Below, piece after piece: positions 1 through 13,400 of a stretch of DNA of 64,000 bases (position 1 is the first letter of the stretch; each line of letters begins with the position of its first letter). The position numbers and the translations under genes were made by a program. Below the pieces are notes generated by a model that saw only the letters and a program-made list of their open reading frames with translations, did not search any database and was not told the DNA's origin. Source of the DNA: Pempheris klunzingeri. Lineage: Eukaryota > Chordata > Actinopteri > Acropomatiformes > Pempheridae. The stretch lies in the NCBI RefSeq assembly GCF_042242105.1, contig NC_092023.1, positions 10,178,433 to 10,242,432 of the forward strand, given 5' to 3'.

Positions 1-2426
1 ATGAGCGGCACATTAAAGGTGAGCACGACAAACCACTTCCCTTGACCAAACCCAGGAAGCAGGACGCTGTCCTGGAAAAGGCTTCAGGAGCCAAAGCCAA
101 AGGAGTGGGGGCCAAGAAACTGAAAGGCCCCAACAATCCCAAGCCGGAGAGTAAAAAGGACAGAGGGAAGACAGTGAAAGGCCAAGAACAATCTCAGGTC
201 AGTCACAGACCTCTCCCAACTGCTGCCTAATCAGGATTTCTTTTTAAATCCACTTTCATTTTAATCTGCCTGTGCTTCCTCGCCAATTCTTCACCCCCTG
301 TCTTGAATTCATATTGCCTTTTAAACAGCCAAATAAGTGAGCGTATTATTTATTTTTGCTTTGAGGAACAACTGTAATGAATATAATTTTTCTGCATGCA
401 GGACTCCAAGGGGGAAGAGGAGAATCATGACCTGTCCACAGCCATAAAACAGGAGGTATCTCTGAGAGATGAACCAATTGTAATAGAGGAGGAAGAGTTG
501 CATCTTACCCTGAAGAAAGAGGAGTCCTTGGCAGTGGAGCAGCCATCTTTACTCTGCCCCAAAGAGCCAGACTGCAGAACCCCACATGCTGGTCTACCTC
601 TCCACACAGTGCCCGGTCCCCAGCCTGAATGGAGAGAAATCAGCGAGGCCCTCCAAGCGAAATTCTCCTGTGAACAGCAAACTGAGGGGCATTTCATTCC
701 TAAAAACCCCTACCTGCCTCACCGTTGGGATCAGAACAAACCTGCTGGACATGTTGCTCTCCCTGAGCCTTCCTCCAGGGTCAAAGACTCCATAGAAAGT
801 CATGGTGGGAGAGTGGGGAAGGTGTTACCAATGTGTAAGCAGGCAGACAGACAGTGTATAGACTTGAGCACAGATTCCTTCCCAGAGAAAGAAGACTATG
901 GAGCCATTAAGAAGGAGTCTACGCAGGGCCTCACACAGACGGCTGCCTATTGCAAAGCCAGCCAGGGGGTCATGTCTCCTTTAGCCAAAAAGAAGCTCCT
1001 CTCCCAAGTGTGTGAGTCCAACCCTTTCTCCTTTACTTCTCCTTCTCTTCAGCCTCCACCTCCCACAGCTGTTTCCTCTCTCCCTGTCATATCAGTGGCT
1101 GAAAGGGAACAGGAGAAGAGAAAGGGTGAGGAGGAGGTGGTAGGACAGAGGCATGGGTGTGTGTCAGACAACATCCCAGAGGTAGCGCCCATTTTCAGGC
1201 CATCAGTCATCCAGCACGCCCAGAGCAGCAAGCCTCACCAACAAGCCGCCAGTGGCCCATCGGAGAGGAGCGCTGCTGGGGAGCTTTCAGAGACTTACAG
1301 CTGCCGAACGCGCCACCATCTCCAGGCTCAAGTCAGTCCACCGTGGCAGCCCTATCTCCCTCGAACCCATACCCAGGATGGTGCGGAGAACACTGGGGAG
1401 ACGCTACTCCATGGCCCAGCAGTTCAGCCCCGGAGCTACGCAGGTGACTGCTACTCCTCACCTCACCTCCACAGTCTTTACAGACAAACTGAGAACTGCC
1501 TGAGCCAGGAAAGGATGGCCAGCTTCCCCAACGGAGAGCGGAGAGAGCACTACACCAGGGACCGTGAAAGCAGCCAGGGCTTTGTTTGTGGCGGCCTGGA
1601 GCAAGAGGGTTTGGCCTACAGGTCTCACTACAGTGACAGGACTCAAACACATGGAGAGAGGAGAGAGGCAGAAGATGAGCCCAGAGACTTCACAATCTCT
1701 AAACCTCTTTCTCAAAGGGTGGCCTCCTTCTCCAAGCCTTCTTTCTGCAGTCTCCCGTATCCCATCATTCATCAGGGATTGGATTCCCACCCTAAGGCGT
1801 GCCGGGTTCCACCAATGACCATCTCTCCTCCAAAACAGAGCCCAGCAGAGTCGTCGCAGCCCTTTCCCAGCCCAAAAGCCTCAAGTGATTCATCCCTCAC
1901 CAGCCCCATTCGGCCCAGTAAGCGGAGCCTAGCGGAACCTGAGAGTGAGGAAATGCCGGAAAGGAAAGTCCGTGTGGTGACGCCAATCCACCCTGCTGGG
2001 GCAATCCGACGCAGTGACCCAGAAGAGCTAAAACCAGCTGAGCCGGCCCATGCTGTTCACCTTAACAACCATCTCCCCGAGGGCCACCCAACAACTACCT
2101 ACCCCTCGCCCCATGCCTCACCCTTCTACCCCAGCATGTACCCACACGGCAGCCTGGTCTCACCAGGAGCTCAGGACGGGCTCCAGCAACACCCAAGTCT
2201 GCAGTACCTGAAAAGCCAGTCTGCAGTTTCTCCCCTCGTGCCCCCGTTAGCTTTCCACTCCATGATGCTCCACAGGCAGCTGCTGGCCTCCAGCCCCAGC
2301 CCACACCACTTCTACAGGCACCCGGGTGGTGCAGCCCTGTACGGGGACCTGCTACACCACCTGTACCCTCTCTCCACCCTCCCGCCACCTCAGCTGTCTT
2401 CGGTACACCCTAGCACCAGACTGTGA
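1..2426 (+). CDS. arid5b: AT-rich interaction domain protein 5B (3' part)
   Basis: Chromatin-associated DNA-binding transcriptional co-activator; ARID5B works with the PHF2 demethylase in vertebrates. Two exons are seen: 1-197 (open at the left edge; bases 1-2 finish a codon) and 402-2426, joined in phase 0 by an intron 198-401 (CAG|GTCAGT ... GCATGCAG). The first residues, YERHIKGEHDKPLP, are the C-terminal end of the ARID domain, so the DNA-binding part lies left of the window. The last exon encodes 674 codons of mostly disordered, Ser/Pro/His-rich sequence with family landmarks: MSPLAKKKLLSQV, RPSVIQH, YSSPHLHSLYR, HPKACRVPPMT, and the C-terminal QLSSVHPSTRL. These match human ARID5B rather than ARID5A. 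Downstream linkage to rtkn2 also fits ARID5B. Stop TGA is at 2424-2426. The intron joining and identity are well supported; the paralogue suffix (a/b) cannot be decided. Confidence 0.95.
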
Positions 2427-4260
2427 GAAGAGAGGATGATGTATTTCTCCCTCTCCCTCCTCATCCTCAGACACTTTTTCAGCTTCTCTTTGTCTTTCTG
2501 TCTCTCTTGCTCGGGGATTGCGGCTCAGTCGAAAGAAAACACTGATTATAAAACTCAGTCTCAGTCAGGCAGAGTTAAAATTCCATTTTCTTTTTTTATT
2601 TGTGTATGCATCTGTTTATATACTTTGCACTGTTCTTTATTTTTATCACCACTTACTGTATCTTTTATTTGTTGTTGTTGTATCCTTATTTGCACAGTGC
2701 TCATGTGTATGTGCTCACAAATCAGTTTGCCGCTCTCAGTCACCACGAGTCAGGTTGTTGCTCTGGACATGTGAAAAGTGGAGGGCAACAGAGAAAAGCC
2801 ATTTGTTTACTGCGTCTGAGGGCTAAACTTTTTTGCTTAAAAACACTACAAGTAACATGACAATGTAAATGAAATTCTTTATATAATATGAGGTGCATTC
2901 ACCATCGCAAACAATGCTCAGCAGCTGTTTAGCTCATTATTACACTTTAGGCAGCCAGTGGTGTTGCATCTGTTTACATGTCTCCACGCTGAAAGCTGTT
3001 GCCTGTTTGTGCCACAGTAAATTCACCTGGACACCTTGGAATAGACATTAACACTCACCGCGGTGCTGCATGACATGAAATAGTTTCGACATAACATTCA
3101 GAGGTGCTGTGTGTAACAGATGTACTGTAGACTCATTTTTTTACTCAGTTCAGGTTTTTATTCGTTAAATTGCATTTCAATTCAGATCATACAACACAAG
3201 CAGTTGTCATGTTCAGTCTGTTGACAAATCATGAATGTTTTTTTTTTCATTAGAGTTAATGAAAAGCCGTTTTAATTTTTCCTTTTTAAATTGAAAGTAA
3301 TTTGACCGCAGAACCCTTTGTGATGAGTAGACTGTAGCAGCTTGTTTTTATCTGTAGGACCAGCATAATGAAGCAGCACTCTGCTGTGGAATGCTCACCA
3401 CAAGGAATCAGCATTTCATCTTTTTGTTCTTGACTTGAAAAGCTCTTTTTTTGGCGAACAGACTCTTTTATTCGGAAAAGACTCACTGTATGATTTGATA
3501 GGAATGTTGTCACTAAAGATATTATTGCTTTGCAAATATCTGTGCCTTTCGCAGTCTTGGATTAGAGTTAGCACTACAGTTGTTAAGGTTTATCTTCTGT
3601 AGCAGGGTAGGAATATCAATATTACTGTCACTCTTGTCTGAAATGCAGCTCACAGACACACAAAAACACAAAAACTATATGGCACACTTGGCTATCAGAC
3701 ACCAGACTTAATAGGTAAGGCACAAAATTTTAAGTTTTTAAAATTTAAACAATCATGCTTTAACCTGATGGTTAGTATTTGTGCTTAAATAAATATATTT
3801 ACTTAGTTTAACTGTGTCAGGCAGTCAATTATAGAAGAACCTGAAAAGATTTACTGATAGTTGATATTGACAGGTCTGGTGTCTGTCATCCCCAGGCATG
3901 TGCGCGCTGTGTGTTTTCTAGCAGTGATGAAAAGGTACCAGACTCGATAAAGTATGCCTACCATGCTCCATGGCCTGAGGTGGAAAGACAACACCTGCTC
4001 TGGCTTTTACAACCACTATAATTGCAATCCAGGATAGTCGAAATACACAGTCAACATGTCTGGTGTTTCAAAAGAAGAAAAAAAAAAAGCTGTAAACGTC
4101 TCTGTGTAAAGTTTTACTGAATACTTAGATAAAGACATTCATTTCTGATTAAGTACTGTACATTGCTGTGTGTAGGTAAAACTGGCATTAGTGCTGGCTC
4201 CTGTACAGAACATTCATACGGGATCAATTCACGACAAACCCTCTCTTGTCTTACTTTCTG

Positions 4261-4325
4261 TGTAAATAGCACTGTAGATAGTACCGCGTGGTTGTTATCA
4301 TATAAACTGTTATAATCTGTAAATA
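4261..4325 (+). promoter_or_regulatory. cluster of three Pumilio response elements
   Basis: TGTAAATA at 4261-4268, TGTAGATA at 4273-4280 and TGTAAATA at 4318-4325 all fit the PUF consensus UGUANAUA on the arid5b sense strand, within the last 330 bases before the AATAAA at 4566. Vertebrate PUM1/PUM2 bind this motif in 3' UTRs and repress or destabilise mRNA. Motif matches are seen; function is inferred. Confidence 0.5.
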
Positions 4326-4565
4326 GTATAAAAACAGTATAAAAGTCGGTTACACAATCTAGCTGTCCTTGTTTGCTCTGTTTCAAGGTCACCGTGATCA
4401 TGTTAAATTTAAACACACACTACAGTTTAAGACTTAGGATACTCTTTTTATTTGTTGTCGTTTCACTTTTTTTTCCATGTTGTTTCCATTGATGTGCATC
4501 CTGAAAGTGTTTTTGATACAGTAGCCATCTGTTTACCAATCACCCAGCTGGCAAGCAAGACAAAA

Positions 4566-4571
4566 AATAAA
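4566..4571 (+). promoter_or_regulatory. poly(A) signal, arid5b
   Basis: AATAAA on the sense strand about 2.1 kb past the arid5b stop codon, followed within 30 bases by TG/T-rich sequence. It is the strongest candidate for the end of the transcript. Confidence 0.5.
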
Positions 4572-4591
4572 GACATTTTGTATGATATGAC

Positions 4592-7424
4592 CTCCTGTAT
4601 ATTTAATTAAAATATTTTACTATCTACACATGCTTCCTTGATTGTGTTCTGTGTATTTGAATTGCAGATAAATAGCTTGGGCTGAATTAACTGATATTTA
4701 ACGCCAGCGTACTAACGTCAATATAATGTTCTTTTTTTCCCCTGAGTAAATGCAGCGTGAATAGGGTTTTATTATTGTAATACCATTATCTGGCTATGAG
4801 ATTCCATCCGCCTTAATCTTCACAACAGGCTACTTCTGGGCTCAAAGCCAGAGAAGCCTTTCCAGTATTTGCTGCAGTAGAGAAATGTGCCCGTGCGTGT
4901 ATCTCTATGGGATGTGTGCTGGGCTGCAATAAAAGCTATGCTTTGACTTTTATTGCCACCCCCTGGTAAACCTTTACCATGAAAAATATTCAGTAATACT
5001 TCCAAACTCAGCAAAAATAAAGCAGCCTCACCAGGGTAGAATGTAGGTCGTTTTATTGCAGATCAGCAATAATAAAAAATACAGTTAGCTTCCAAGACAA
5101 CAGTGAAAAGAGAGTGGAGAAAATTGCACTTTTAGAGAAACAAAAATGACTACAATATTTTTTCATTGCACTATACACAAATTGTTCTGCACTAGAAGAT
5201 TATGTATTCCTACTAACTAGTACATAAACAGTGCCACTTAAAATCTGAATAATTCACAAGATAAAAGTAACATTGATATTGACATACAGTATTACACTAC
5301 AAAAATGAATTACAGAACATTGTAATCAAACACAAATACATAAAGACTACAAATTATTGCTACCATGTGTAATTATTGACAAATATAAGCCATTTTTAAA
5401 ACATCGTAAACAAATCTAAATTTGGCTCATTAGTTTGGCTATGATCAAAGTGAGAATGTTCAGTCTTTGTTAAGTCATAAAGCAGTTTTACATTTAAATC
5501 ACAAGCCTCCCTCAAGCTTAATGACAGGGGCAACATTTTCTACACTGGTTACGAGACACTGCTTTCAACAGGGCTACACAGTTAATCTAAAAATACCATA
5601 CAGAAATGTTAGGTTTCACAATAACTGTCAACATGCCACACTGACATGTAATTTGATGCTCTTTGTCTCTATCATGCTTAGTTTAACTGAAAATGGCCAA
5701 GATATTGATGGAGGAGGATAAAGGAAGCACAATATAATTATGGTGATTATAGTCATAGTCATACAGCCTAAGGCCAGCATCAGAAAAAACTAATGCTATG
5801 AGGTTTGACCCCAGAACCTTCCCTTGTTTTTCCTGCTTTATACAGCATAACATCAAAGTGACTAATGTATTGGCAACACACACCGAGCACAGAAAACATT
5901 TTGAACACACAGCTAATGTTGAGCAGCATCCCCTTTTGTACAATCCATTCTCGGTTCTTTCAAGGCTTAAACTAAATCCTACTGTAATCCGCCTCCCTCC
6001 CCAAATCTACATCTCCCCCTCTTGATTAAACAGAATTTAGAGGGTGAGATAAAAAAAATGGGATTGTAGCTTTCACCACACTGCTTCATCTGGCCAGGCA
6101 ATTTCAGAAAAAGTAGTGAAACCTAATGTTTTGCACAGTGTAATTATGGAGACCATTCTTAAACACGTGATTGTTAAGTGGTTGAAATACTTAGTGGCTG
6201 GCAGTATTGGATATGTTCAAAACACAGGCACAAGGACATTCATTATTTTAGCCACTCAAAAGACTCATTCATTCAATTATGTTCATAGCATTTATGGTCT
6301 GCAGTGTTAAATTATGTTGGACATACTATGTAGCCACTGAAAAGCAAGGTCACTCCATTATTAAGACCTCTGGGAAATGGAGAAGTCACATTAGTGCTTG
6401 CAATTGCTCCTAAAATCCTGTTCCCTTAAAATCAGCTATAGTGGTCATAAAATTGTCACAGTAAGTGGAATAAGTCAATAGTTCCAAAAGGTATGACTCG
6501 TCTACAGTCGGCCAATGGATCAATTCCAATTTGAGTGCTTTTGCAAAGGCTTTTTCTTCGGTCCATGTTCCAGTGGCAGAGCTGAGAAATAAGCCTTTCT
6601 ATTTTAGTGGGATTGATGATGGCGGTGCTCAAGCCAACATACAGCTTTCAATTTCATCTATGGGTTAGCTGCACATGAAGAAGTTGATAAATGGACAGTA
6701 GAGATGGAGATGTATCAATACAGTCTTGATATTGTGATATGAGGTGTCGACAGAGATTTGGGCTGTCATGATGGACATTGTTGGGATCTCTTTCAAGGGA
6801 CCACGTCACCCATCCATCATTTAGTTTAGAAAAAAATTTTTGGGACATTTTGGGAAATTCAATGAGAAGATTGGCGCCAATCTATTAAATGATTAGTTTA
6901 GCATAAAGAAAAAAGTGGGGGTGAAACCGCTAGCCTGGCTCTATCCAAAGGTACCAAAATCTGCTCACAAACACTTCACATCTTGTTTATTTAATCTTTA
7001 TAAAATGTGGAGAGAAAAAACAGTTTTTACAGGTTTGGTTATGTGCTGGACTATTTCTGGACTGGTAGCAGTGACTTCTTGGACAGCTATGATGTGTTAA
7101 TTGGTGCACTTTAGAGGTGCTAATAGGCGTATGCTTGTTACTTGTGTACTGAACTAGAGTAGGTGTTTCCCTGTTTTCAGTCTTTATGCTTTAATCTAAG
7201 TTAACCATCTCCTGGCTCCAGCTTCATATTTAGCGAACAGATACAGACACAACCCAGTCATGTCCCAAATATCATCACATTATTGCTGCTGACGTACAGT
7301 CAAATATATTACTACAACATTACTCCAGTTGTTCCAGTTCTAAATGTTGTTATAATTCTTTGTATTAGTGGTATGGTAGGGTTAGTTGGTTATATCTAGA
7401 TATGGATATGGTCGAAGGATGAGG
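4592..7424 (-). other. convergent intergenic / rtkn2 3' UTR
   Basis: AT-rich sequence between the arid5b poly(A) site and the rtkn2 stop codon. Reading leftward from rtkn2, AATAAA on the minus strand at 5052-5057 (TTTATT on +) could end its transcript, which would give a 3' UTR of about 2.4 kb. The stretch contains a fold-back element at 6850-7253. No conserved coding frame is seen; the small open frames are chance. Confidence 0.45.
6850..7253. mobile_element. fold-back (inverted-arm) repeat element
   Basis: The left arm (about 6850-7000) holds TTTAGCATAAAG, a CTAGCCTGGCTCTATCCAAAGG segment split across 6929-6952, and AAAATCTGCTCAC. The right arm (about 7105-7253) holds the approximate reverse complement: CTTTATGCTTTAATCT, a GTTTCCCTGTTTTCAG segment and CAGCTTCATATTTAGCG. 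A spacer with GTGCTGGACTATTTCTGG lies between. I recognise this layout as a common dispersed non-coding fold-back repeat of percomorph genomes; no transposase is encoded. Boundaries are approximate and the arms are diverged. Confidence 0.65.
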
Positions 7425-10400
7425 TCACAAGGCTTTAAGGTTCATCCTCTCTCTGAAAGACTTCCTCAGTTTGCTCCTCGGTGCAGGAACAGGACCGTGA
7501 CTTGGTCTGAGGAAGCCGTGCTCACTTGTGGCTTCGGTATTCTGGGTGTAGTTGCTCTGGTGCTCCAGCTGCTGGAGAGGCGGCGGAGGCTGACTTTGTG
7601 GTTGTACATCAAGGATGCCCAGTGGAGCGTTTTTCCGGCTGAGGCCTCCGGCTCCTCCAGCGTTGTTCCGCTGGAGCTGCTGGATGATGGCAGAGAATTT
7701 GGCGTCCAGAGATGGTCTGCCGGTTTTGGACTTTGTGGCTGGGCATGAAGTGCCGGAGTTCTCCTTCCCCTGGTATGGAGGAGGAGGCGGAGGACGAAGA
7801 GAAGCAGGGAGGGGAGGTCTGGCAGGACAGGTGGGAGCAAAAGGCTCTCTGTCAGAGGGAGGGGGCGGTGCACGACGCTTCTTGTTGCTGCTGGACAGAG
7901 AGCTAGTGTTGGGGTTGGGGCTTGAACAAGGGGTGGAGGTTTTGCTCTGGGACAGGATACTCTTCTGCAGCACCATTGAATGGGACCCATCAAATAGACT
8001 CGACCAATTAGGCGCTTCCTTCTCCTCTTCATGACCAATAAGAAAGTGGCCATCTGTCTCCTCTATCTTGTTGTGGATAATATCTGTGATGCTCTCAAAC
8101 TTGCCAGGTGAATTTATGCCTGCGTGTAAAACAAAATGAGTGGAATTAAGTCAAAGTCAGTTTGATATGTTATTGTGACACAGCAAAAAAGACATGTAAA
8201 CCCACATTACAGTGTTCTAATTTGCATATAAAAGGATTTAATTTACTTGTGTCCTGACTAAAATTAAAACAATTATGCATAGTTAACAGAATTTATTTAT
8301 TTCCTTGAAGTGTCCCATTTTTTTTTGCATAATATCCTTTATAAATAGATAAATAAAACCAGAAATCCAGTATAACACTCAACATCAAACAGCGAATTAT
8401 CAACCTCCGTCTAAATCTCTTCAGCTACTCGTTCCAATTACTCTACTCACTGAGGTCATTGTAAACAGAGTCAGCCTGCTTAGTGAGGAAGAGTGATGGT
8501 TTCCGTGGTGACGCGACCTCGATCTTCATTAGCTGGTTGCAGCAGTGCAGCCACTGGCCTGGTTGTAAATAAGGAGAGGCATGAGAGACACAGATAAAAG
8601 GTTATACTGTCTGTTCTTCTTGCCCAAACACACTCATATACACACACTTCACCTTCTCTTTATATATTCTCAAACACACAAAACCTTTATAAGAAACATA
8701 CAAACATGTACCTGCTCTGTACACACATACACAACTTTCTGCTGTATCTTTACACAGAAACACACTCACTCTGATCATAGAGGTGCTGGTGCAGGGCGTC
8801 CAGCCAGTCCTCCAGCTGCTCCCCTGTTTCTGTGGTGAAGATGACGGTCTGGGATCCCTCAGGTGAAGGGTTGATGATGGACAGACTCCTGGATTTCCGT
8901 CCTGCTGACTCCTTCTCCATCACACGGATGCGGGAGTCCTGCAGGAACACCACAAATAACCTATCATTAGCTGAAAATGAGTTTTCTGTAAACAAATGAG
9001 AGTGCTATGCAAGATATTGCACTAAAAAGTACATAGCTGATATTGCAGAAAAAAATTAATTCAGCAGTGAAATGTCAAAGATGCAAGCAGGATCTCAGTG
9101 AATAATGTGACATTTTGTATTTTGGTTATTCTGCAAATGCTAGGGAAAACTCTGAGTTGAGATTCTAATAATGATAATGATAATAATGAATGCAATGTTT
9201 TTGCTTATGATTTAATTGAAAGTTCCACTGACTAGACAGCAAAATAAAACAGATAATAATGTGGTGATAGTAAAAACAATGATAATAACAAGTATTTTGC
9301 TATTCCATTAACATTTCTACTTTTCCACCTTCACATTTATTTATCTAATGAATGCATTTACACAGAAAGTAAAGACACATCAGAGTAACTGCTTCCATTA
9401 CTGTGAGGTTTATCATCTTTCCCTTGTAGCTTGTATTTTCAATCAACAAGCTCAACAGAACTGAGCCTGAAATGCAAATGAGGGTGTGGAGTGTGTAGGT
9501 TTGGATTCTGTCTAACCGTGTTGATGGGTACGTTGAGATTAGGCTGCACTTTAGCATCGATTTCTTCTGGGCTGAAGTAACAGGACAGAAAGCCAGCACT
9601 CAGCACACAGTAGAGACTGCAGCAGCGGTACATCCCCTCCACACTTTGCTGAAAATGACCAAATAACAAAAAAAAAGGAACTAAAGTATTTAACCAAGGA
9701 AGGAGCTATGGAACTAATGTTAATGAAATCAGCTGTCAACGCACCTTCTGGCTCAGGTAGCCGGTCATCATGTTCTGTGTCATGCAGGCAGGCTGGGCCA
9801 CCAGCCGGCAGCAAAGGTTGCCATAGAGCGGAAGCCAAGACGACCACTCAGCTGTGGGTACAAAGAGCAGCAGGGGCAATGAAACAAGATTATAGAGATC
9901 TATGTTAATCTTAAGAGACAACTATATGCATTATGTAAAGATAAAGGTATTTATTATGAACCCTTCCAGGCTTGAGTAAAAAGATAAAACCATACTATGG
10001 TGTAGTGTTACACCTGATGTATGTTTCTGTCATATAGCCTCTTGGCATATGAGCATTTAAGAATAACATCCATTTAAACTCATATGCACTGCAGATCTGA
10101 ACACTAATGTACCAAACGTTCACCCCTGAAATTAGAGAGGGATAACAAAAACCTGCCTTAGCACCCACTTTCTTATCCATTTAATCACTCACACAAAGGA
10201 AGAAAAGTAATCAAAGCTAAACTTCAATCATAGGTTATTTTGTTCAATTTTAGATTTTTATGAACATTATATCATTACCACATTGCTGAATCAAATCAGG
10301 AGCTAAAAAGCCTAATCCCTTTATATCCCCAGATATTACATTTCTGTGCCTTTGCTTCTTACCGCCTTGGAGGACAATGAGGGAGTGAGACTGAAAGCTG

Positions 10401-13400
10401 CCTTCAGCCTCAGGCAGACAAAGTGTAGTGTAGGCCAGCAGGCTGTACTTGGCTCCACTGGTACAGGTAGGCACATAGACAAACACATACAGAGTTTAGC
10501 ATTCTTTCAAGTATACTGCATTGACTTGTTTTCAATTCTTGGCTTTCCCAGGATTAACCATAAAAGATTCATGCTCACCTCTAACCCTAGCAAGAAATAA
10601 TAATAAATACATCACCCCAACATATGTGCATACTTTACAGTATTTTGCTTTTTGTAAATTATCCCTTTGTTCAAGGGCCTAATGGACCCAATGTTTCTCC
10701 TCCCACTGAACAGGTGGTATGTATCACTTACAGATGTTCAACTGAGATTCACCACTGTAAATGTTGTTAAATACACTCTTCCTCTCAGACACAAACAATG
10801 CACATAATAGTGCACACTTTTTTCCAATAAAATAGTTCAATTTATTGGCACAAAAAAAATCTCTGAATATCCAGAGGTTAACATGAGTACTCATAACCCC
10901 GAATATTGATTTAACCTTTATTTCAGCACTCTATCAGTGTAATTTGTTTACAAACCTGCTGTGTGAGCTTGTACTTACACCCTTTGTTTCAGTAACAGGC
11001 TATAATCAAGTTTGTTCTCAACTGCAAAACAAATGTTAAATAGAGAGCCAGGAGTCTGTAAAGGGTTTTATGGGATGATACAATACATACAGGGGGATGG
11101 GGTTGCACTGCAGGAAGGTGTCAGGGTCTGGAGAGTCCAGCAGAGGGCAGAGCTTCTTCCCAGCAGTCTTTCCAAAGGAGTTGCGGAGCTTCTTGGCCAA
11201 TTTCTTTGGCGTGTTTACCAATGTGAGCTCCTCCTCCAGGGCACAGCTCCACAGCTCCACCCTCAGCTCAAACTGAGGAACTGCTTCTTTACTATGACAG
11301 AGGATGGAGTAACTTCAATAGGAGCATAAGCATTAACATTTATAGAAACAATGTTATCACAGGGGGAAAAAAAAACTTAAAAACAAATAGATCATATATA
11401 AGATTTATATATAATACATTTTATTGAACATCAATTGTGACCAGTAAAGTCCCTAACAAGAGATGTGTCAGTGTTTGTAGAAACACAAATTCAAATACAT
11501 ATTCTGCTTTTCATATAACAAATAAAGAACAAATTTCCATCAACATATTCTTAATATAACTTAATACAACTACACCTGTACAGCAGCACCAAAAAGGGGC
11601 TCCCTAAAACTAGGTGCAGCTGTCCTAAGTGCATTACACTGCATACTGGACATGTTCAATAAATACTTACAAGATGGTGACTCCCTCAAAGCAGACATCA
11701 GTGACTGATCTGTCCACCACCACCATCTCTGTGTCGAACACCTCCGAGCCGAGCTGGATCAGACAGAACAACGCCACTCTACGAGAGCCTAATAAACACA
11801 GGGGATGTGCGGTATGTGTTGGTGCAGCAAGTAGCCACAAAATAACACGAGGCAAAGCTAAACAGAAGACGTATTTGTTAGCAAAGCGAGGAGAAACTCA
11901 CTCCCTCTGTTGTTAAAGTGGTCTGAATCCCTCCACAGCAAAGGAATGCGCAGCCCTACATCAGCAGAGAGGGGAAAAGTTAATTAACAAAGCAAAATCG
12001 TTAATTTCTAAAATGCTTTATGTTCATGTTGTGGAAATAAACTGCCTTAAAACTATTCTCCATTACTCTACTCTACTATTAAAATAATACTTAATTAATA
12101 CTTAATTTTGTGTCTCATTGTGAACTGACACTCTAGTACTAAATGATTCTAGACAAAGGGGGAGCGACCTTACCAGACATTGCAACTGTCCCATTACAAG
12201 GCACCCGGTCATCTGAAACTGGATCTGACAGTCTGAAATACAATTTAGAATCAAACATTACAATCTACCACAATCTGTGTATCAGTACATAAACACCACT
12301 TCACATTTAAAACTCTCTGTCCACAACCCACTCAGACCTGTCTTAAATCAAGTTGCTTCATTTTTAATTCTTTCCCCAGTATAACTTTGTTCATTTAAGT
12401 TGAGTTTTTGACATATTACAATTTGATCTATGACTATTTCATCATGTGTGCTGAAAGTGACTGTAACTGTGCTGCTTAAAAACGTACACAAGACATGTTC
12501 CATGCATGAGAACACACTAAAACACCCAATTCCTCACCTCCTGACTGCTCCCATCATGTCCTGCTCCTCTTTCTTCCTCTGCAGCTGTGTGAGATACGCC
12601 TTGATCCTGGCGTTGCTGGTCAGCAGGTTCTTGGAGGCGTTCAGAACCTGTTCTCTCTTACTGCAGGCGAGCAGCAGCTTGTAGGCGCCGTCCCGCATTC
12701 GCATCTCAAAGTCAAGCTTTTCTTGTATGTTAGTGTTCTTCTTGGACAGAACATACAAACGAGAACACGACCAGAAGAATCCATGTCAAGACACATATGA
12801 GCAGCTTGCAAGGATGTTTTGAATTGTTTTAGTCTGTCAAACAATATGCTATAATAAGACATAATGAGTGCAAAACTGATTTGACTAAAGTGGAGTTAGA
12901 GCGAAGTTGCCCTTGAATTGTTGTTTTTTAAGGAAGAAAAATATCTCTTCCAGTGTTAAAACTGTTGAATCATTTTTATTATACACAAACAAGAACACTC
13001 TTCCAGCCTCTACAGTGCACTTCGCCGTATGTGCCTCTCAATCTGAGTTGTTTTTTTTGGCAAAGATGGAAGACCAATTTGTAGAACAACACAAAAAGGC
13101 TCAGACTGTCTGGCATACACAAGAGCGAAAGCTTTCAGAGCTCCCTGTGACAGACATAAGACAACCAAATATTAAAAGCCTCTCTGGAAATGAGATCCTC
13201 TGACGCCACTGGTTGCTACCGCCACAATCTGACAATGATACACTGATCATAAAAATGTCAGACTTGTGCTGGTGAGGCCAACTTCTTTTCATCAAATCAA
13301 GAGCAACTTCTTGATTAGAGTGTGAGGTGGAATGATGACCAATGCACTGTATATGCTAGATGGGATTGACAATGAGTACATGAAGTACAGATATGTAGAT

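Larger units (their letters stand above)
2427..4590 (+). other. arid5b: arid5b 3' UTR
   Basis: AT-rich non-coding sequence after the arid5b stop, with no open frame of interest. The best polyadenylation signal is AATAAA at 4566-4571, followed by a T/G-rich stretch; AATAAA at 5015-5020 is a possible more distal site. Three Pumilio-type motifs lie at 4261-4325. The end of the UTR is inferred from the signal only. Confidence 0.6.

Noticed and set aside
18-25. GTGAGC splice-donor-like sequence after ATTAAAG in the first arid5b exon
   Set aside because: The reading frame through it (IKGEHDKPLP) continues the protein as in human ARID5B, so it is at most a cryptic donor.
7466-8053. 195-codon minus-strand and 139-codon plus-strand frames over the last rtkn2 exon
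   Set aside because: The frame ending at 7425 gives the conserved rtkn2 tail; the others are shadows in GC-rich coding sequence.
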